This document shows positions 61,029-64,000 of a stretch of 64,000 nt of DNA, in pieces (position 1 is the stretch's first letter; every line of letters begins with the position of its first letter). Source of the stretch: Streptomyces sp. NBC_01224 (lineage in GTDB: Bacteria > Actinomycetota > Actinomycetes > Streptomycetales > Streptomycetaceae); contig NZ_CP108529.1 in assembly GCF_036002945.1 (NCBI RefSeq), forward strand, positions 6,505,001-6,569,000, read 5' to 3'. The position numbers and the translations under genes were made by a program. The notes below the pieces were generated by a model. That model was given only the letters and a program-made list of their open reading frames with translations, was not told the origin of the DNA and made no database searches.

Positions 61029-61493
61029 TCAGAACCCGCTGCAGGTGGCAGTGGCAAAGGCCCCGGACGCCGAGGCCGTCCGGACGGTCCCGTCGTCCAC
61101 TGTCACGGCGCAGGCGACCTCGCCACCCGACTCCCCGAGCGTGACGGCGAAGGAGCCGCCCTTCATGAAGCCCTTGGTTTTCAGCTCCCCGGCCCACGGC
61201 AGCGTCCGCAGAGTCAGCCGTGCGGTCGACAGGTCGCCGTCCTGCCAGGTGGGGTAGGTGACCGTGACGTCCTTGGCGGTGCCGGTGACCTCGTACGTGA
61301 TCCGCAGGGGCTTCGTCCCCTCCCTCGACAGCTCCCCGGTGACCACCGCGACGGCCGCGGCACCGCCACACGCCAGTACCAGCACGACGACCAGCACCAC
61401 CCAGGGCCACTGCCGCCGGAGACGGGGCTGTGGCTGCGGCTGGGTCCATGACTGGTCCGGGTTGCCGCCCGGGTCCGGGTCCTGGTCGCTCAT
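61029..61493 (-). CDS. MmpS-like membrane-anchored protein
   Basis: 154 residues. A Gln/Pro-rich cytoplasmic start precedes one transmembrane helix (WVVLVVVLVLACGGAAAVAV). The outer domain has ITYEVTGTAKDVTVTYPT, the strand pattern of MmpS proteins, which assist MMPL exporters. It closes with a conserved-looking Cys pair (ACAVTV, ATCSGF). No MMPL gene is adjacent; the one in this window is 9 kb away, so a functional link is only a possibility. Confidence 0.72.
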   Translation of the reverse strand: MSDQDPDPGGNPDQSWTQPQPQPRLRRQWPWVVLVVVLVLACGGAAAVAVVTGELSREGTKPLRITYEVTGTAKDVTVTYPTWQDGDLSTARLTLRTLPWAGELKTKGFMKGGSFAVTLGESGGEVACAVTVDDGTVRTASASGAFATATCSGF

Positions 61494-61660
61494 GCCACCA
61501 GACTCGGCCGTCGTCCGACACGCCGCGACTCCACGGGGCAGCCGCCCCCTGACGTACGACCTCCGCTCAGGCCCGGTCCATCACCCGTCCGGCGTACGCG
61601 GCATGCGGCCCCGCCCGCAGCCCCTTTGACTGGGGCGATGGGTCAGTACTGGGAGGCACG

Positions 61661-62146
61661 ATGATGAGGAAAGCCGCACAAGGTCTGTGGGCCGTACTGC
61701 TGACGACGGCCGTGATGTCGACGGCCGCCGCGTGTTCCGACGGCGGCGGCAAGGCCTCCAGCACGGCGTCCAAAGCCGCGTCCGCCGCGGCGTCGGTGGC
61801 ATCCAGGGGTTCCGACGTAGTGGCCTCGGCGACAGCCGCCGCAGGCGAGAAGCTGAAGGGCTTCAAGAACGGCGTGAACGCCAAGAGCGACGTCAGGCTG
61901 GGCACGCCGAGCACCGGCCACGACGGCCGCGCCACTGCGAAGGTCACGGTGACGAACAGCGCCGACTCGGCGAAGTCGTACGCCGTGCAGATCAACTTCC
62001 GCGACCCGAGCGGCAATCTGCTCGACACGGTGGTGGTGACGGTCGACGACGTCGGCCCGAAGGCCTCCAAGGACGCTACGGCCCGCAGCAACCGCAAGCT
62101 GTCGGGCGACATCAAGGCCGACGTGGGAACCGCCCTGCGGCACTGA
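61661..62146 (+). CDS. Putative lipoprotein with FxLYD-like domain
   Basis: 161 residues (start at 61661 or the next codon, 61664; GGGAGG is upstream). The signal sequence runs to the lipobox TAAAC, followed by an Ala/Ser/Lys-rich linker. The outer domain has ATAKVTVTNSADSAKSYAVQ and INFRDPSGNLLDTVVVTV, the beta-sandwich pattern of FxLYD-type domains. Its role is unknown; such lipoproteins are common in Streptomyces envelopes. Confidence 0.8.
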   Translation: MMRKAAQGLWAVLLTTAVMSTAAACSDGGGKASSTASKAASAAASVASRGSDVVASATAAAGEKLKGFKNGVNAKSDVRLGTPSTGHDGRATAKVTVTNSADSAKSYAVQINFRDPSGNLLDTVVVTVDDVGPKASKDATARSNRKLSGDIKADVGTALRH

Positions 62147-62206
62147 TCGCGGATCGCGCCACAACCGCCTACATTTCATGGCTGGTTTCCCTGCCGGGCA
62201 GCCCTG

Positions 62207-63109
62207 TCAGTAGTGGCTGTTCCGCTGCTCTGATGAGGCCGGCCTCCGAAGCGCGTACCACGGCGGCGTCTGCACCCGGTGAGGCCGGCAGGAAAGCGCC
62301 GTCAGTTTGTTCTCGGTGCCGGTGCCGGGTTGCGGGATCTCGAGAATGATCCGCTGATCCGAGCAGTCGTCGACAATGAGCGCGCTCTCCTCCAGCACCA
62401 TACGACCGACGAAAGGATGGCGCACTTCCCGAGCGGTGGCATGGTGCCTTTCGATTTCGTGCTGCTGCCACCAATTGTGGAATTCCGGGCTGTTCCGGCT
62501 CAGTTCGCTGACCAGTGTGGTGAACCACGGTTCGTGGACGTACAAACCGGTGGCCGCGCGGAACTTGGCCAGTACGGATCGGGCGCTCGGCTCCCAGTTC
62601 TGAATCAGTTCACCCATATAGCCGCCGAAGAACAGCCACAGCATGTGCCGGTGTTCAGGGGGGATTTTTGTGAGATCACCGTAGACATCGGTTCTTGCCT
62701 GGTTCCAGGCAAGAATATTGAATCGGGGACCGAGAACGAATGCCGGATGCGGATGCTGGCTGTCCAGAATGCGTTGGAGAGCCGGAGACACACCGTCCGC
62801 GGGAACGCTCGCGCTGGAACGGGCGTCACTGTTCGCCAAGGCCAGGAGATAGTCGCGCTCATCGGCGCTGAGGCGAAGAGCTTCGGCCAACGAATTGAGG
62901 ACCTGGTCGGAGACCCGGATGTTACGGGCCTGTTCGAGGCGGGCGTACCAGCAGGCGCTGATCCCCGCAAGGTCGGCGACGTCTTCCCGCCGCAGGCCGG
63001 GGGTTCGCCGTGATGCTCGTGACGGAAGGCCGACCTCTTCCGGCTGAAGGGCCAGCCGTCGTGTTCTGAGGAAGTCCGCGAGCTCTGCTCGCCGTTGGTC
63101 GTAATTCAT
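62207..63109 (-). CDS. XRE family regulator with MmyB-like ligand domain
   Basis: 300 residues. The N-terminal HTH contains GLRREDVADLAGISACWYAR followed by LEQARNIRVSDQVLNSLA. The C-terminal 180 residues match the MmyB-like domain: HPAFVLGPRFNILAWNQ, then WLFFGGYMGELIQNWE and the LYVHEPWFTTLVSELSRNSP helices, which bind fatty-acid-like ligands in relatives. Target genes are not adjacent in any obvious way. Codon usage includes more A/T-ending codons than its left neighbours. Confidence 0.92.
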   Translation of the reverse strand: MNYDQRRAELADFLRTRRLALQPEEVGLPSRASRRTPGLRREDVADLAGISACWYARLEQARNIRVSDQVLNSLAEALRLSADERDYLLALANSDARSSASVPADGVSPALQRILDSQHPHPAFVLGPRFNILAWNQARTDVYGDLTKIPPEHRHMLWLFFGGYMGELIQNWEPSARSVLAKFRAATGLYVHEPWFTTLVSELSRNSPEFHNWWQQHEIERHHATAREVRHPFVGRMVLEESALIVDDCSDQRIILEIPQPGTGTENKLTALSCRPHRVQTPPWYALRRPASSEQRNSHY

Positions 63110-63325
63110 CCGTTGTTCCCTCTGCTGGGCGACTGTTGCGGATGGTTATTACCTGGGACCTCTACTCCCAGGATAGTCGGTTTCCGGATGCGCGCTCTGC
63201 GACGCGTGTGGCTGCTGCTGGAAGGGCGTCGAACGGCGAGCAAGCCCTGTTACCGGCTCCGGACGGATGACCGGGGCTACACCCGGGCTGCACCGGATCA
63301 CCATCGCCTGTGTGCTGCAATGCCG

Positions 63326-63366
63326 CAGGGCCCGGCGCCGCGACGTGGTCGCAGCACCGGGCCCTG
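63326..63366. terminator. Nested hairpin
   Basis: cagggcccgg (63326-63335) pairs with ccgggccctg (63357-63366), with an inner gcgac/gtcgc stem. It lies in the 321-base gap between the XRE gene and the last gene, in which I saw no coding frame. Confidence 0.5.
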
Positions 63367-63386
63367 TTACGTCCGGCCACACCACA

Positions 63387-63416
63387 AAGGGTCCGGCAGC
63401 GAGCTGCCGGACCCTT
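63387..63416 (-). terminator. Hairpin terminator of the last gene
   Basis: aagggtccggcagc (63387-63400) and gctgccggaccctt (63403-63416) are exactly complementary. It lies 15 bases beyond the stop of the minus-strand gene, and the transcript would continue with a short U-rich stretch. Confidence 0.82.
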
Positions 63417-63430
63417 CACGCGGGGTTGAG

Positions 63431-64000
63431 TTAGCGGTTCCCTCGCCCTTCTCCGCGGTTGCCCTGCCCATGATGCTTCTTACCCTGCTCTTGCTTCTGG
63501 CTCTGGCCTGTTTGGGCCTGGCTCTGGCCCGTTTGGGCCTGGCCTACCGGGAGTCCCGACCGAAGCTGCGCAAGCATGGCCGAGCAGCCGACGGTGGCTG
63601 CCACCTTGTTGTTGAATGCGGTGGCGTAATCCGCCCGGAAGGCCGCGCTCTTGTCGGCGTTGTTCTTGAACAGGTCGATCTTCTGCCTGCACGTTGCGTC
63701 GCCGTCGTTCTCCCCGGCGGCGAGCGCCTGCTCCCGATCGGCGGCTGTGCCCGGAACCTGTGTGCCGGTTCCCGGAGGAACCGTTGTGCCCGTTGTTGTG
63801 GGCGGCTTGACAAGGTTCAGGCAACCCTGTTGGTTCGCACCCTCTTGGGCTGTAACGGTTTCGTCGGCCTTGACCACTGCCACTGCGCCGACCGCTCCAG
63901 CGCCGTCAGCTGTCGCAGTCGTGATCGGGCGTTTCCCGCTGAAGAAGGTGACCACTTGCCCAGCGGTGAAGCCGGCGCCCTTTATGGTCGCGCTCTCATT
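63431..64000 (-). CDS. C-terminal part of a secreted or surface protein (5' cut by window edge)
   Basis: The frame is open to the window edge (NESATIKGAGFTAGQVVTFF…), so the start is beyond it. The visible part begins with an Ig-like strand pattern, then a Thr/Pro/Gly linker (TTTGTTVPPGTGTQVPGT) and a helical piece with two cysteines (DATCRQKIDLFKNN, VGCSAMLAQLR). The tail has QAQTGQS repeats and a basic Gly/Lys/His-rich end (KKHHGQGNRGEGRGNR). Two cysteines on helices suggest disulfide bonding outside the cell. The function is unknown. Confidence 0.65.
   Translation of the reverse strand, partial: NESATIKGAGFTAGQVVTFFSGKRPITTATADGAGAVGAVAVVKADETVTAQEGANQQGCLNLVKPPTTTGTTVPPGTGTQVPGTAADREQALAAGENDGDATCRQKIDLFKNNADKSAAFRADYATAFNNKVAATVGCSAMLAQLRSGLPVGQAQTGQSQAQTGQSQKQEQGKKHHGQGNRGEGRGNR

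Noticed and set aside
61029..61493. MmpS-like protein as direct partner of the MMPL exporter at 49897
   Set aside because: The genes are 9 kb apart on opposite strands with unrelated genes between, so there is no positional support.
60184..61521. 445-codon frame upstream of the ArsC-like protein
   Set aside because: Residues before MEIWINPACS are Arg/Gly-rich shadow sequence crossing other genes and a terminator; the ArsC fold begins at 60543.

Overview
The window is a stretch of actinobacterial chromosome, almost certainly from a Streptomyces. GC content is very high with strong third-position bias, GTG starts and GTGA/ATGA stop-start overlaps are common, and the gene content is typical of that genus: type I and type II glutamine synthetases, glnE, a glnRII-like regulator, a malR-malEFG-aglA cluster, a secreted amylase and a very large amylase-pullulanase. 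Both edges cut through genes. No rRNA, tRNA, CRISPR array or intact mobile element was found.

Left part (1-15 kb). In order: the tail of an ATPase/TPR regulator, a drug-type ABC exporter pair, panB, an MFS exporter with its TetR regulator and a probable operator, an exonuclease/endonuclease/phosphatase-family membrane protein, a CPBP membrane protease, a frameshifted MFS remnant and nadE. These are followed by a possible extracellular metal module on the minus strand: a Met/His-rich multicopper oxidase, a CBS protein, a DUF305 protein and a DUF3105 protein.

Nitrogen and junk zone (15-23 kb). glnA2 (GS-I-like but without the adenylylation tyrosine) and glnE lie on either side of a region of decayed genes: an integrase tail, a PPOX-family fragment and an amidohydrolase fragment. 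Copies of a dispersed GC-rich repeat containing gccggacgggct sit here. One copy appears to encode the last residues of a PAP2-family membrane protein.

Alpha-glucan block (23-38.6 kb). malR is divergent from malE-malF-malG-aglA, and the operon ends with a second malR-like gene. A secreted CBM20 alpha-amylase and a 1770-residue secreted amylase-pullulanase follow. Starch is cut outside the cell, maltodextrins enter through MalEFG and AglA hydrolyses them. CTTGCAG words in the malE and amylase promoters suggest shared control by MalR-type repressors.

Right part (38.6-64 kb). In order: an AfsR-like ATPase; a small tautomerase; a di-iron protein/ferredoxin-reductase/TetR set; a large membrane protein with a sigma-like segment; an AhpD-like protein with a divergent MarR; a two-component system facing an MMPL exporter; and glnRII with a short upstream ORF. 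glnII follows, with a four-half-site GlnR-type box, then a two-gene unit of a Ro60/TROVE-like vWA protein and a partner of unknown function, which I consider the most interesting uncharacterised system here. Small regulators, hydrolases and envelope proteins complete the window. The last 1.8 kb looks less GC-rich than the rest.
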